Part shown: positions 31,551-41,008 of the stretch, in pieces
How the letters are laid out: the number at the start of each line of letters is the position of its first letter
Numbering within the stretch: the first letter of the stretch is position 1
Assembly: GCF_030864355.1 (NCBI RefSeq)
Contig: NC_083398.1
Location: forward strand, 1 to 64,000
Reading direction: 5' to 3'
Length of the DNA stretch: 64,000 nt
DNA from: Cutaneotrichosporon cavernicola
Lineage: Eukaryota > Basidiomycota > Tremellomycetes > Trichosporonales > Trichosporonaceae
Made by a program: the position numbers and the translations under genes
The notes under the pieces: model-generated
Seen by the model: only the letters and a program-made list of their open reading frames with translations
Told to the model about the DNA's origin: nothing
Database searches by the model: none

Positions 31551-31816
31551 CGTGCGAGCCGCCTCCCCATCGTCTACGTGACACCACAGAACGTTTCCGC
31601 TTCCCGACCTGTCCCACAGTCGCATCCTCCACCCCGCCAACTTGAATTGGCCGATTGCCGATTTCGTCCCAAGCTTCAAATGTCATCATCATCATGTCAT
31701 CATCCTGCCAACTAAGAAACGCCACTGACCGGCGACCCGGCGTTTAACTACTCACACGCCGGCGTCGTTTAAAGCCCAACACGCCGGTCACCGACACGTC
31801 ACCGACCATCAACACC

Positions 31817-33751
31817 ATGGCCACTCCCAAGTCTCGCCAGGCGTGAGCAGCCTCGTCGCGGCGCTGACAACAGGTGTCTCGGCTGCAGGCGGATCAAGGT
31901 CGCATGTGACAACCCGCAGACTGGCGAACAATGCAAGCGATGTGGTGGGTTGTGACCCGGCCAGCTGACATAGTGCGCCTCTCCATGGAATGCGTGTATA
32001 CCAAGAGCCAACGCGGACGGCGCAAGTGCGTTTGTTCGCGGACACGCTGACACTGACGCAGTGACCGGCTTGGGAAAATCACTCGCCGTTCAGCGTCTCC
32101 GAGGTCTCCGAGTATCGTCGGCCCATCAGCGTCTCCGAGTATCGTCGGCCCATCAAACTCGCCATCACTGAGTTCGCGGACAGGGACCTTTCTACGGCCG
32201 CGTACTACCAACCTCAACATGGCAGAACTGCTGGATCCAGTGATACCATCTGACGTACCGGGCCCACCACCACAGCCAGCTGTCGACCCCGGCACCCGGC
32301 GGATGTTCGAGGACCCAGTTGATATCGGCTACGTGACATTAGCAGAGGCACAGTCTCTCGTTGGATTGCAAGTCACAAGTCGTTTTGACTGACACCAGCT
32401 TTCACGAGAAACAAAACCCTCTCATCGCAATCCTCGATCCTAAGCGTGCGTCGTCCAGTTTCTCTGTTGATACCAGTACACACGGTGTCATTCCTCCGCA
32501 CATCCTCGATGCTATTCACAACCATCCTCGCGGCTGCCAGCAAGTACGCGTTGCCAGAGCGACACGGAACCCTGCTCGCCCATGCCGAAAGCTTGATCAA
32601 CCGCGCCACCAACGGTGGCGAGTGCTGTACTGCGCTTATCCAATCCCTGCTCATTCTCGTGTATTACAAGGGCCCAACCGACCGTAGTGCATGGCTCAAA
32701 ATCGGGATTGCGATCCGCTTTGCATTCCAACTTCGGTGGCACGAAGCCCGGCCGTCAATGACCTTGCCAGCCGATGAGCACGAGGCGCGACTGATCCTTG
32801 ACCCCGAACGCACATGGTTCTGCCTGGTCTGCTTTGACCGGCAGTACGCCGACATCTTTGGGCTACCGACCACCATCCCGATGACGGACTATGGTGATGT
32901 GCGGCTCGCTCGGGTATTCGCTGACGCAAGTGTGAGGCGTGGGCTCGTTCCCATTTCCATCTCAACATTCCTGTCGACATCCATCTCGCATGCAGCCACG
33001 CAATGGTAGTGGCTGACGAGTTCTGGGGACGCATCCGGAAAGATCACGACGAAATGCCTCGCCGGCTGGTACGCACCTTGCTCACCAGCCTGTACAACCA
33101 AACCGTGCGACATCGCCGAAAGTGGTTCCCGCGTGACGTGCCCCCCGCACCGACACATCTGCAACCTGCCCGCAACCTTATGGAGATGTTTGCCTTGTCT
33201 CACCAGCTCATCATCAAGCACCATCTGCTCATCCTGGCCGAACCTCTCGATGCTGAAATTCTTCTACCAGAGTGTGTCGAGCACGCTACCAATGTCGTGG
33301 CCGCCTTCGAGGTCGTCAGTAAGGACGGATCGCCACGGTACCTCCACGACGCTGGTGCTACCACACTTTCAAACTTGGGGCTTGTTTTGTACAAGCTGTT
33401 CTGGAGGCTTGGCCCAGATACCCGTCCGTACTTGATCGAGGTCACCAAGCGAGCACGCGACTGCTGTCCACCAGAAGGACCCCTCATGTACACGGCACGC
33501 TTTCTCGACCGCGTCCTTGGGCTGTTCCAAACTGCAGTGGCAGAGGACGCCGTGCCCGCAGCCGAGGTCGGACCGCCAGATCAATCCCAGATTGTAAAGT
33601 GCGACTTTGGATGTGCTGACAACAGGACGAGTTCCTGCGTCTGGCCGGCAGTGATCTGAACCAGTTCATGGTCAACGACGACTATTGGGCAAGTCTCTTA
33701 TCGTCATCGCTCGAGGACCCCGTGTACCCATCCTTTGCCTTGGGAATGTAG
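31817..33751 (+). CDS. Zn2Cys6 transcription factor with fungal_trans domain
   Basis: About 557 residues in eight exons. The N-terminal cluster is split by introns: after joining, CLGCRRIKVACDNPQTGEQC and then KRCVRLSMEC gives C-x2-C-x6-C-x8-C-x2-C-x6-C, a complete zinc binuclear cluster at residues ~9-40, followed by a basic RGRRK. A Ser/Pro repeat (SPSIVGPSASPSIVGPS) forms the linker. The middle-homology domain runs from FHEKQNPLIAILDP through HTVSFLRTSSMLFTTILAAA, LIQSLLILVYYKG and AWLKIGIAIRFAFQL to the C-terminus. Seven introns of 27-80 nt are needed; the one ending at ~33010 is the longest and least certain. The C-terminal exon ends YPSFALGM. It is nuclear and probably controls one of the adjacent catabolic modules. 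Confidence 0.82.
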
Positions 33752-33800
33752 CAGTCTATTCATCTACATGTATGTATTGATACAATGTCGGCGTTGGCAT

Positions 33801-35476
33801 CTATACCTTCTCTCCTGCAGTTTCGACGTTGCTGGATTTTGGATCCACGCGCCGATAGAACACCATGAAACCGACGAGCCACAGCAACACCCACCCAAGC
33901 TCAAAGTACATGCTGGCACGGAAGTTGGTGAGGTTCTTGAGACCGCCAGGGGCAGTGGTCAACATGCCGGATTGGATCGAGAGCGCCACAACAGAAGAAG
34001 TGTGCATGGCCGTCTGGAGCGCCGCGCCGACCACGCCGGCCATGTTGGTTGGGCAAGCTGCCATCACACCCACACTGATGTCAGCAGGGCCAGATCAAAC
34101 CGACTTACAGCGTAGAGATGAGCGAAACCTGCATGCCGGCAGAACCAAAGATCATGCCAGGGAACACGTGTGTCCAGTACCCGCGACCAACTACCTCGGG
34201 TGCAAACGTCCAGAGAAGGCTTGCACCTGCCACGAGGAGCATGGCAATGAAGATGGGCCACCGAGGGTTTGTGATGATGTTGGGAAAGATGATCATGACA
34301 ATGCTGCACACCATGGCCGCTCCCCCTTCTGGCAGGGTGCGAGCAGAAGCGCGGACCATGCTGTCGCCACCCAGGACAAACATCTGGATGAACGGAAGAA
34401 AGTTGGATGACCACCATCCCAAGATGACCAGGCCAAAGACCAGGAAGACGGCAAAGTTGGGTACCTTCCACAGGCTAGACGGCAGGATGGCGTGCGTGTC
34501 GTCCAGGCGAGTCTCCCACAAGAAGAAGGATGGGAACGCAATGGCCGAGATGATGAGGGGCGCGATAAAGCCGGGACTCTTCCACCCGTACGTCGCACCG
34601 AGTGTGAGGGCGAGGATGAGGCACAAGACAGCAGTGAGCATGACCAGGACACCCGGCATATCGAGTCGCCTCAGCCTGTGCTCCTCCTTCTCCTGGGACG
34701 CGCGCTTGGGGATCAACAAGAGCGAGGCGATGCCGACAGGAATTGCGAGCGCCGCGGTGATACGGAAGAACCAGCGCCAGCCCTCCATTTGGCCCGGCTT
34801 GTCAATGAGGCCGACGACGCCGGCGAGCACTGTGCCAAGGGAGTTGGCCATGCTGCCAGTCATGCCATAGAGAGTGTACGCGCGGGCGCGTTCGCGTCCC
34901 TCGGGGAATGTTGCGGCGATGAGACGGTATGCGGATGGCACGAGCGATGATCCAGCGATGCCAGCCAAAGCTCGAAGAAGGAAGAAGGCGTACTTGTCCG
35001 TAATGAAGCTCAGAACGAGCGAGAGGGTGCCGAACGCCAAGAAGCCGTACTGGAACACGGCAGAGGCCGAGTACAAGTCGGACACGCGTCCCCAGAAGAG
35101 CAGGAAGGAGGCGAATGTGAGAGAATAGGAAGTCTGCTGTTAGCCAGGCTCGCGGAATTAACGCACAATGATCCAGCTCTGCTGCTCGAATACCACGCCG
35201 AGAGAGGTGGTGATTGGTGCTGCGAAAACGGTGAATGCGGATGCGGAGAGCACTGGTATTAGCAGCCGCAGAGGATGGGTTCAGAGACATACCGTCAATG
35301 AAGTATGAGAGCATAAGGATAAGCAGGACCTTGTACTGGGTGCGCCTGGGTGGGTACTCCTCCTTGGTCGGCTGGACCTCTACAACAGTCTCAGCGGGCG
35401 AAGGACACCCCGAGGAGCCCGGCGTCGAGGTCTTGTCGAGGTCTGGAAAGGCGAGTGAGGTTGTTGAGGTCGACAT
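33801..35476 (-). CDS. MFS transporter, DHA2/ATR1-like
   Basis: Four exons, ~520 residues. A Ser/Thr-rich N-terminus (MSTSTTSLAFPDLDK) precedes the first helix (VLLILMLSYFIDV). Features of drug-H+ antiporters include FFLLRALAGIAGSSLVPSAY, PEGRERARAY after helix 4, and ending helices containing NMAGVVGAALQTAMHTSSVV, which resembles ATR1/boron-type fungal efflux pumps. Introns are ~35435-35290 region (one 40 nt, one 31 nt) and 34108-34075. It is convergent with the Zn2Cys6 gene; the two stop codons are only 49 bp apart. Likely plasma-membrane export of a xenobiotic or metabolite; substrate not determinable. Confidence 0.85.
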
Positions 35477-35762
35477 GCTAGATTGGGCTTGAGAGACGTG
35501 CCCATGCTGTTCATGTCGTCTATATGTATAAGAAGCTGCAGAGGTGTAGAGGGAGGGTGACGGCGCGGGGTATTGAAAACGGGCCGGTGCCGACCGGCCA
35601 ACGGTGAAGTAACGGCCAAGTGACAATGCCGGTCCGAGTTTGCTCCGAGGTGGGGACCCCACCGTGCCACCCTGGGCTGGTGAGGTTCACCACCAACATC
35701 GCCGGCCAACACCTCGTCAACCGAGAGCAAGAAAAAGTCCGGATTCGAATGCTCGCCTCAAT
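35477..35762. promoter_or_regulatory. Promoter region of the MFS gene
   Basis: A TATA-like CTATATGTATAAG lies at ~35518-35531 (read on the minus strand), ~45 bp from the start. Stop codon of the DUF218 gene lies at its right edge. Confidence 0.4.
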
Positions 35763-36863
35763 CTAAGACTTCACTCCCAGCCGCGTGTGCAGACGACCCC
35801 AGGCCTCTTCGACGTCTTGCGGAATGTCGACATGCGCAATGTACCCGCTCCCGCTGGGCCCGTAGCCGTTCTGGTCGTCGCGAAGTCGCGGGATCTCGCC
35901 GAGCACCAGACTCACAAAGCGGGCGGGCTCCCATAGCTGGTCGTCGTCTGCCTCGTCTGTCTCCCACTCCAGTGCACCTTCCTCGCCGAGCACGACCTTG
36001 GGTTGCAACGTCCAGCCCTGTATTTCTGGCATGCCTTGGCGCCCTGCCCGTTGGTCCTCGGCGTACACCTTCTCAAAGGACGCGAGTGTGCGGCGATGCA
36101 TCGTCGGGTCCTGCACGACAAAGATCCTCTTTGGCCAGATACCAGCGTTGTCGAGGAGCCGCTTGCTCTCGATCGCGTTCGAGCCACAGTTGGTACTGAG
36201 TGGGTCAAGGAGGAGCGTCACGCTACCGTTGCCGATGGCGTAGTCGATGTCGAACACCTTGCGGGCGACCTCGAGGAGCACGTCCGCCTCTGCCGCTCCT
36301 TCCGTCCCTATATCACGCAGATGCTTGTCTCGCGCGACTGCGTCGTAGAGATAGTCTGTCGAGTGCCCGCGCCCGCCGCTGATGATGAGTGTCACGGGCT
36401 CGTCGTCCTGGAGGTACTCGATGTGATCGAAGAACTCGTAAGCAAGAGGGAGGATCGCGTTGCCGGCCAGCACAAAGACGGTCCCCGATTCGTCACCTTG
36501 CAATGGGGGAGGCAGGCACGGTGATATCAGGAACGTGAAGACAGTGTTGAGGTCGTCGACATCCGCCTGGTCGAGAGGGGGAAGAGCGGGGTGAATAGGG
36601 CGCGCAGACGCAACTGGGGCCTGGATTCCCGAGAGGTCGATGGGGACAATGGATGTACGCCCTGTATGATCGCGGCGCTGGAGATGAAGGTAGCGCCCAT
36701 CCATGAGCTCGTCATATTGTGTGACTGCGCGCTGGAACCATTCGTCGACGAGGGCGTTTGTTGGTTCGTCTGCGAGCATTTCCATGATGCGAGTGAGGGT
36801 CCGCATAGCGTCGCTGCGCTCGTTTGGAGAAAGCTTTGCCATGTCGAATGAGCTGGTGCTCAT
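35763..36863 (-). CDS. DUF218 (YdcF-like) domain protein
   Basis: Intronless, ~366 residues from ATG 36863 (MSTSSFDMAKLSPNE). Residues ~130-300 carry DUF218 hallmarks: TVFVLAGNAILPLAYEFF, TLIISGGRGHST, EADVLLEVARKVF, LLDPLSTNCGSNAIESKRLL, and FVVQDPTMHRRTLASFEKVY. The family (bacterial YdcF/SanA) binds nucleotide-like ligands; its role is poorly defined. The frame is open 33 codons further upstream to an ATG at 36962, and that extension (LLSFSYFVVLTLL) resembles a signal anchor, so a secretory or membrane isoform is possible. I favour 36863 because the N-terminal helix after it is typical of the fungal members. No link to neighbours is evident. Confidence 0.8.
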   Translation of the reverse strand: MSTSSFDMAKLSPNERSDAMRTLTRIMEMLADEPTNALVDEWFQRAVTQYDELMDGRYLHLQRRDHTGRTSIVPIDLSGIQAPVASARPIHPALPPLDQADVDDLNTVFTFLISPCLPPPLQGDESGTVFVLAGNAILPLAYEFFDHIEYLQDDEPVTLIISGGRGHSTDYLYDAVARDKHLRDIGTEGAAEADVLLEVARKVFDIDYAIGNGSVTLLLDPLSTNCGSNAIESKRLLDNAGIWPKRIFVVQDPTMHRRTLASFEKVYAEDQRAGRQGMPEIQGWTLQPKVVLGEEGALEWETDEADDDQLWEPARFVSLVLGEIPRLRDDQNGYGPSGSGYIAHVDIPQDVEEAWGRLHTRLGVKS

Positions 36864-37098
36864 GGCGACTGGCGACTGGGAGAGAGTTGGTTTTGTGAGC
36901 AAAGTTAGAACAACAAAGTAAGAGAAAGATAGCAAACGATGATGACGCCAAGCAACTACCACACTTTTTGCTTCCGTTAATACCTTTCCTACCTTGGAAT
37001 GCTAATGACAATCTAAAAGTCAGACAATGCATAATGTACGACACCTCTCAAGCTTGACCACCTTCCTCCCTCTACTTCTCGTGCTCTCATTCCCTCCT

Positions 37099-39021
37099 TC
37101 AGGCCGCGCCGTTAGGACGCCGCAAAGGCATGACGCCCGCAAAGTACTCGGCCAGTTCCTTGGTCGCCGTAAGGGGCAGAACCTGTGCGACGTACTGGTC
37201 GGGACGGACGACGACCACCACACCCTCGCGTGAAAGACCGCGTTCCTCGAAAATGTCGACCTGGGGGTGGACACCAAAGATGCGGTCGTACTGCCTGACC
37301 CCAAACTTGCCGTACGCAGGGCGGAAGACGTCGGGAGTGTCGAGGAGCTCAAAGTCGTTGTGGCGCTGCTGGTAAATGACCTTGACGTCAAACCAGTGCT
37401 GGCGGCCTTGAATCGGTGACGCTGGGTCCTCTTGCAGCCAGCGCCCGAGGTCAGCGACCTTGCTCGGCTGCCCGGCCTTGGGTGGGTCCGCGAAAACGTA
37501 GATGCGGTACTTGCCATCGGCGAGAGCAGTGTGGCCTAGGTGGACGGGGTTGCCGTCGGACCGGCGCGACACGAGGGTCGACTTGAACCGCTTGCCGACT
37601 GGGTACCCCTTGGCCAGAGCCTGGTGCTCTGTGCTTCCCGTGAGCAGACCAGGCTTGTACTCGGTCATGAAGCCGGCAGGGAACTCGGCGGTGCGGACGT
37701 AAAAGTCCTCGAGCTCGGTCGGAGACTCAAAGTCTTCTGGTTTGGCCGCCATCATTGATGACCACTGCATGTCAAAGTCGATGAGGTTCTGAGCGATGAC
37801 CTGACGCTCGCCAGTGTATGTCGCCAGAAGCGAAGGGGGTGCAAGACCCATAAGGACGTGACCGAGCTTCCATGCAATGTTGAAGCCGTCCTGGATGCTC
37901 ACGTTCATGCCCTGGCCAGCCTTGGCCGAGTGAGTGTGGCACGCGTCACCCAGGATGAAGACGCGGGGGTCGCGCTTGCCGACCTGGTCCGCCGGTACGT
38001 CGTCGAAGCGGTCCGTGACGCGGTGTCCAACCTCGTACACCGAGTGCCACGCAACGTCCTTGACATCGAGCTTGTAGGGGTGGAGGATGTTGTTGGCGTA
38101 CTGGATAATCTGCTTGATGTTGGTCTTGCGCACCTCACCCGCGTCGGTCTCGTCCTGGTCGCCGAGGTCGACATAGAGGCGCGTGAGCTGACCGCCCTCG
38201 CGTGGGATGAGCAGGATGGATCCAGCGCTTGACTGGATTGCGCACTTTGTCCGCAGGTCGGGAAAGTCGGAGACGCTCAGCGTGTCCATGACACCCCACG
38301 CGTGCAGTGCCTGTTGGCCAAGACGCATCGCGCCGATGTCTCGGCGGATTTGCGAGCGCGCTCCGTCCGCGCCGACGAGGTATTTGGTCCGAACGGTGAA
38401 CTCTTTGCCGTCGCGCCGCAGGGTTACCTCGACGGGGTAATCGTGGCTCTCATCAACCTTGTGAGAGACGTACTCGATACCGTAGTCTGGAACGAGTTTG
38501 CTTGGACCGTTGCGCATAAAGTCGCCAAAGTACTGCATGACACGCGCCTGGTTGATGATGATGTGAGGGAACTCGGAGATCTCGGCAGGGTCGTCGGGAG
38601 CGACAGCTGTGCGGATAATGTTCTTGGGGTTGGTGGGGTCGGGTTTCCAGAACGCCATCTCAGTGATGCGGTAGCTTTCCTCGACGATACGGCTGCCAAA
38701 GCCGAACGCTTGGAATGTCTCGACCGAACGCGCCTGAATGCCGTCGGCCTGTCCGACAAGAAGCATGCTCGGCCGCTTCTCAACGAGCCGGACGTTGAGG
38801 TCGGGGAAAGCGCTCAGCTGAGCTGCTGTCGTCATGCCGGCGGGCCCCTCGCCGATGATGAGAACATCGAGTTCGGTGGGCAGATCTGCGCGCTCGGCAC
38901 CGGCTCCGGCTCCACCTGGATGGCATCGGTTGAGGCCGTAGCCGCGGGCAGGCTTGATGCGGGGGTCCTGGACCTCGTAGCCGTCCTCGTGGAACTGCAG
39001 TGTGGGCGAAGTGTACTGCAT
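37099..39021 (-). CDS. Phenol 2-monooxygenase / 3-hydroxybenzoate 4-hydroxylase family flavoprotein
   Basis: Intronless 640-residue frame. Motifs: ELDVLIIGEGPAGMTTAAQL (residues ~50-70, dinucleotide fold), YLVGADGARSQIRR (DG motif, ~220), PRVFILGDACHTHSAKAGQG (GD motif, ~350) followed by NVSIQDGFNIAWKLGHVL, and a C-terminal thioredoxin-like domain (~470-640) with VRPDQYVAQVLPL. The three-domain length and SAKAGQGMNVS sequence are typical of the phenol hydroxylase family, which ortho- or para-hydroxylates phenols with NADPH and O2. Fungal relatives act on phenol, resorcinol or 3-hydroxybenzoate. Located with enoyl-CoA hydratase and benzoylformate decarboxylase, it supports a second aromatic-degradation module. 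The Cys-free N-terminal leader suggests a cytosolic enzyme. Confidence 0.9.
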   Translation of the reverse strand: MQYTSPTLQFHEDGYEVQDPRIKPARGYGLNRCHPGGAGAGAERADLPTELDVLIIGEGPAGMTTAAQLSAFPDLNVRLVEKRPSMLLVGQADGIQARSVETFQAFGFGSRIVEESYRITEMAFWKPDPTNPKNIIRTAVAPDDPAEISEFPHIIINQARVMQYFGDFMRNGPSKLVPDYGIEYVSHKVDESHDYPVEVTLRRDGKEFTVRTKYLVGADGARSQIRRDIGAMRLGQQALHAWGVMDTLSVSDFPDLRTKCAIQSSAGSILLIPREGGQLTRLYVDLGDQDETDAGEVRKTNIKQIIQYANNILHPYKLDVKDVAWHSVYEVGHRVTDRFDDVPADQVGKRDPRVFILGDACHTHSAKAGQGMNVSIQDGFNIAWKLGHVLMGLAPPSLLATYTGERQVIAQNLIDFDMQWSSMMAAKPEDFESPTELEDFYVRTAEFPAGFMTEYKPGLLTGSTEHQALAKGYPVGKRFKSTLVSRRSDGNPVHLGHTALADGKYRIYVFADPPKAGQPSKVADLGRWLQEDPASPIQGRQHWFDVKVIYQQRHNDFELLDTPDVFRPAYGKFGVRQYDRIFGVHPQVDIFEERGLSREGVVVVVRPDQYVAQVLPLTATKELAEYFAGVMPLRRPNGAA

Positions 39022-39578
39022 GGTGTTGGAGTGCGCAAAAGTGGGGAGCTTGTTTGAGACGGTCTACATGACCAGATGGTATATGAAGGCAGCAGAGGAC
39101 CATGGGACCATTGAGCCAAACAGATAGGACGGATATACAGTAGGTTGACGGCAAAAGCAACATGGATTCCCCGCAATACAGGTGGGCTCCACAATGTTAC
39201 CTCGATTCTGACAGTCGCAGGATCAAGCAGAGTGCCGAGTCATCATGCACCATGTCGTCCCACTGAAGCGCTGGGGCCTCACCGCTGGGGGCCCAGGTTG
39301 GCCAGGTCCCCTGCAACACTGTTTTGCCGATTGGTCAACGCGTCCTTGACCCATACATTGGCTCGGCCTGCCTCTCTATTCCTCCACAGTACTTGACGCC
39401 TCGTTCTCATTTTGGGGTAGAAGCGCAGTGTCCAAGGGCGACGGAGCAGGCCGAAAAGAGTCGCCGCTGGGCGGTCCGCATGAAACGGGCCAAGCCGGAT
39501 CCACAAAATACACAAGCTTCATTCCATGCACTCTACCTATTTACATCAGGCGGAGGAATGCTCCTTCGCCAGTCCGCG
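39022..39578. other. Intergenic, no gene seen
   Basis: One GTCCCAC core at ~39247. A pyrimidine-rich tract at ~39370. No supported ORF. Confidence 0.4.
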
Positions 39579-40531
39579 CTACAGCTTGGCCTTGGCATCC
39601 TTGACGGGGTCGCGGGTGTCGATGAGTGGCCACCAGGGGTAAACCTCTGGCGCGTCCTTGGGCAGGCTCCCTGTAAAGTTGACTTTGCGTTTCTCGAGGA
39701 ATGCCTTGACGCCCTCATTATTGTCTGCGCCCGAGAACATTGAATAGAGGATACGACTGTCCAGGAGGTGCTGTTCCTCAGCACTGGGAGTTGGGCGCCA
39801 GACGAGGTCGCGCATGAGTGCCCAAGCGACGGTGGAGCAGTTGTCAACAATCTCTGTCGCCAACTCGACCGCGCGCGTGAGCACAGCATCGGGCGTGTCC
39901 ATGACCTCGGTGAACATGCCGTCGAACAACTTGTGATCGCCAGGGTACGTTGCGCCTGTCGAGATGAGATGCATCGTACGCCCGTTGCCGACGAGCTTTG
40001 GCAGGAAGAACGAGCTCGCAGCCTCCATGACCAACCCGCGGCGCGCAAACGGGAAGCCATACTTGCCTCCCTTGTACGCGACGCGGATTGCCATCGGCAG
40101 CGTCATGGTCATGCCAACGCCGACCGCCGAGCCCTGCATCGCGGCAATTGTCGGCTTACGACATTGGTGAATGGCGACGGCCACACGGCCACCACTGTCG
40201 TCAACTCTCTCCTCTTTTCCACGACGTACCCGTCCCTGTGGTCGTTGATCTTGCCGCTCAAGTCGCGCTTGAATCCTTGCTGCAGGTCTGCACCAGCACA
40301 GAACATCTTTCCGTGTCCGGTCATAATGATGACCTTGACGCGGTCGTCTGCGTCAAACGTATTCCACAGCAGGACGAGCTCCTCCTGCATGACACGCGTG
40401 AATGCATTGTGAGCATTGGGTCGGTAGAGGGTGACGATCTGGATGGGAGTGACACCAGCCGCGTTGGCGGGGTGGTTGGACACGCGCACCTCCTTGAGAG
40501 GGAGTGACGAGTAGGTTTGTGGCAGCGACAT
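39579..40531 (-). CDS. Enoyl-CoA hydratase/isomerase, predicted peroxisomal (AKL end)
   Basis: Two exons joined by a 35-nt intron near 40225-40190 (GTACGTCGTGG...TTGACGACAG), ~305 residues. Crotonase-fold motifs: TLYRPNAHNAF, MTGHGKMFCAGADL (oxyanion hole and CoA-binding, residues ~62-75), and AAMQGSAVGVGMTMTLPMAI (~118-137). A Glu in RRGLVMEAASSFFLP corresponds to the catalytic acid of delta3,delta2-enoyl-CoA isomerases. The protein ends in AKL, a good peroxisomal targeting signal type 1 variant, implying action on acyl-CoAs in peroxisomes, for example side-chain shortening of phenylpropenoids. Start ATG 40531 (MSLPQTYSSLPLKEV) is preferred over upstream in-frame codons without family support. 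Confidence 0.85.
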
Positions 40532-41008
40532 GTTAAGAGCAGCGACAAGAGCAATGAATGAACAAGGGTGATGCATGGTGTTGTTGTATGTATGATTGTG
40601 GCCGGTAATGACAAGCAATCGCTCCGGTGCCCAAGCCGGTCCACCGGGTCATTTCTCACATCGGCTGTCACCGATCAGAGCTTTGAACCATGTCCAGAGC
40701 CATCGTTGGAGCAGTGGCTGGCCCCATCTTCGCCTCTGATTAGTATCATCTCAAAGTAGATGCAGGTTGACTCGATACCGGCCTCGTCCGCGCTCTACCA
40801 ACGAGCACTGCTACCGTATCTTAGAAGAAGGCCCATCTTCATGCGCGCCAGCTGCATACATCAGCTGACCCTCACGCCCCGGGCCCTGCCGCTACGGTAT
40901 AACGCCTCTCCTCGTGCCAAGATGGGTCAACGTTGCTCCGCAGCCGCGACTCGAAGACCGCTGTAGGCTCCGACTGTCGGAGTGTAACATGAACTGCATG
41001 CAGCACGT
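40532..41008. other. Intergenic, no gene seen
   Basis: No supported ORF; the right end is the 3' flank of the decarboxylase gene and the left end the promoter of the hydratase. Confidence 0.4.

Noticed and set aside
36864..36962. N-terminal extension of the DUF218 protein as a certain signal peptide.
   Set aside because: Only an open frame with hydrophobic residues; no family member known to me has it, so it is recorded only as an alternative start.
38302..39057. 251-codon plus-strand open frame.
   Set aside because: Antisense shadow of the phenol-hydroxylase family gene, which has all three flavoprotein motifs.
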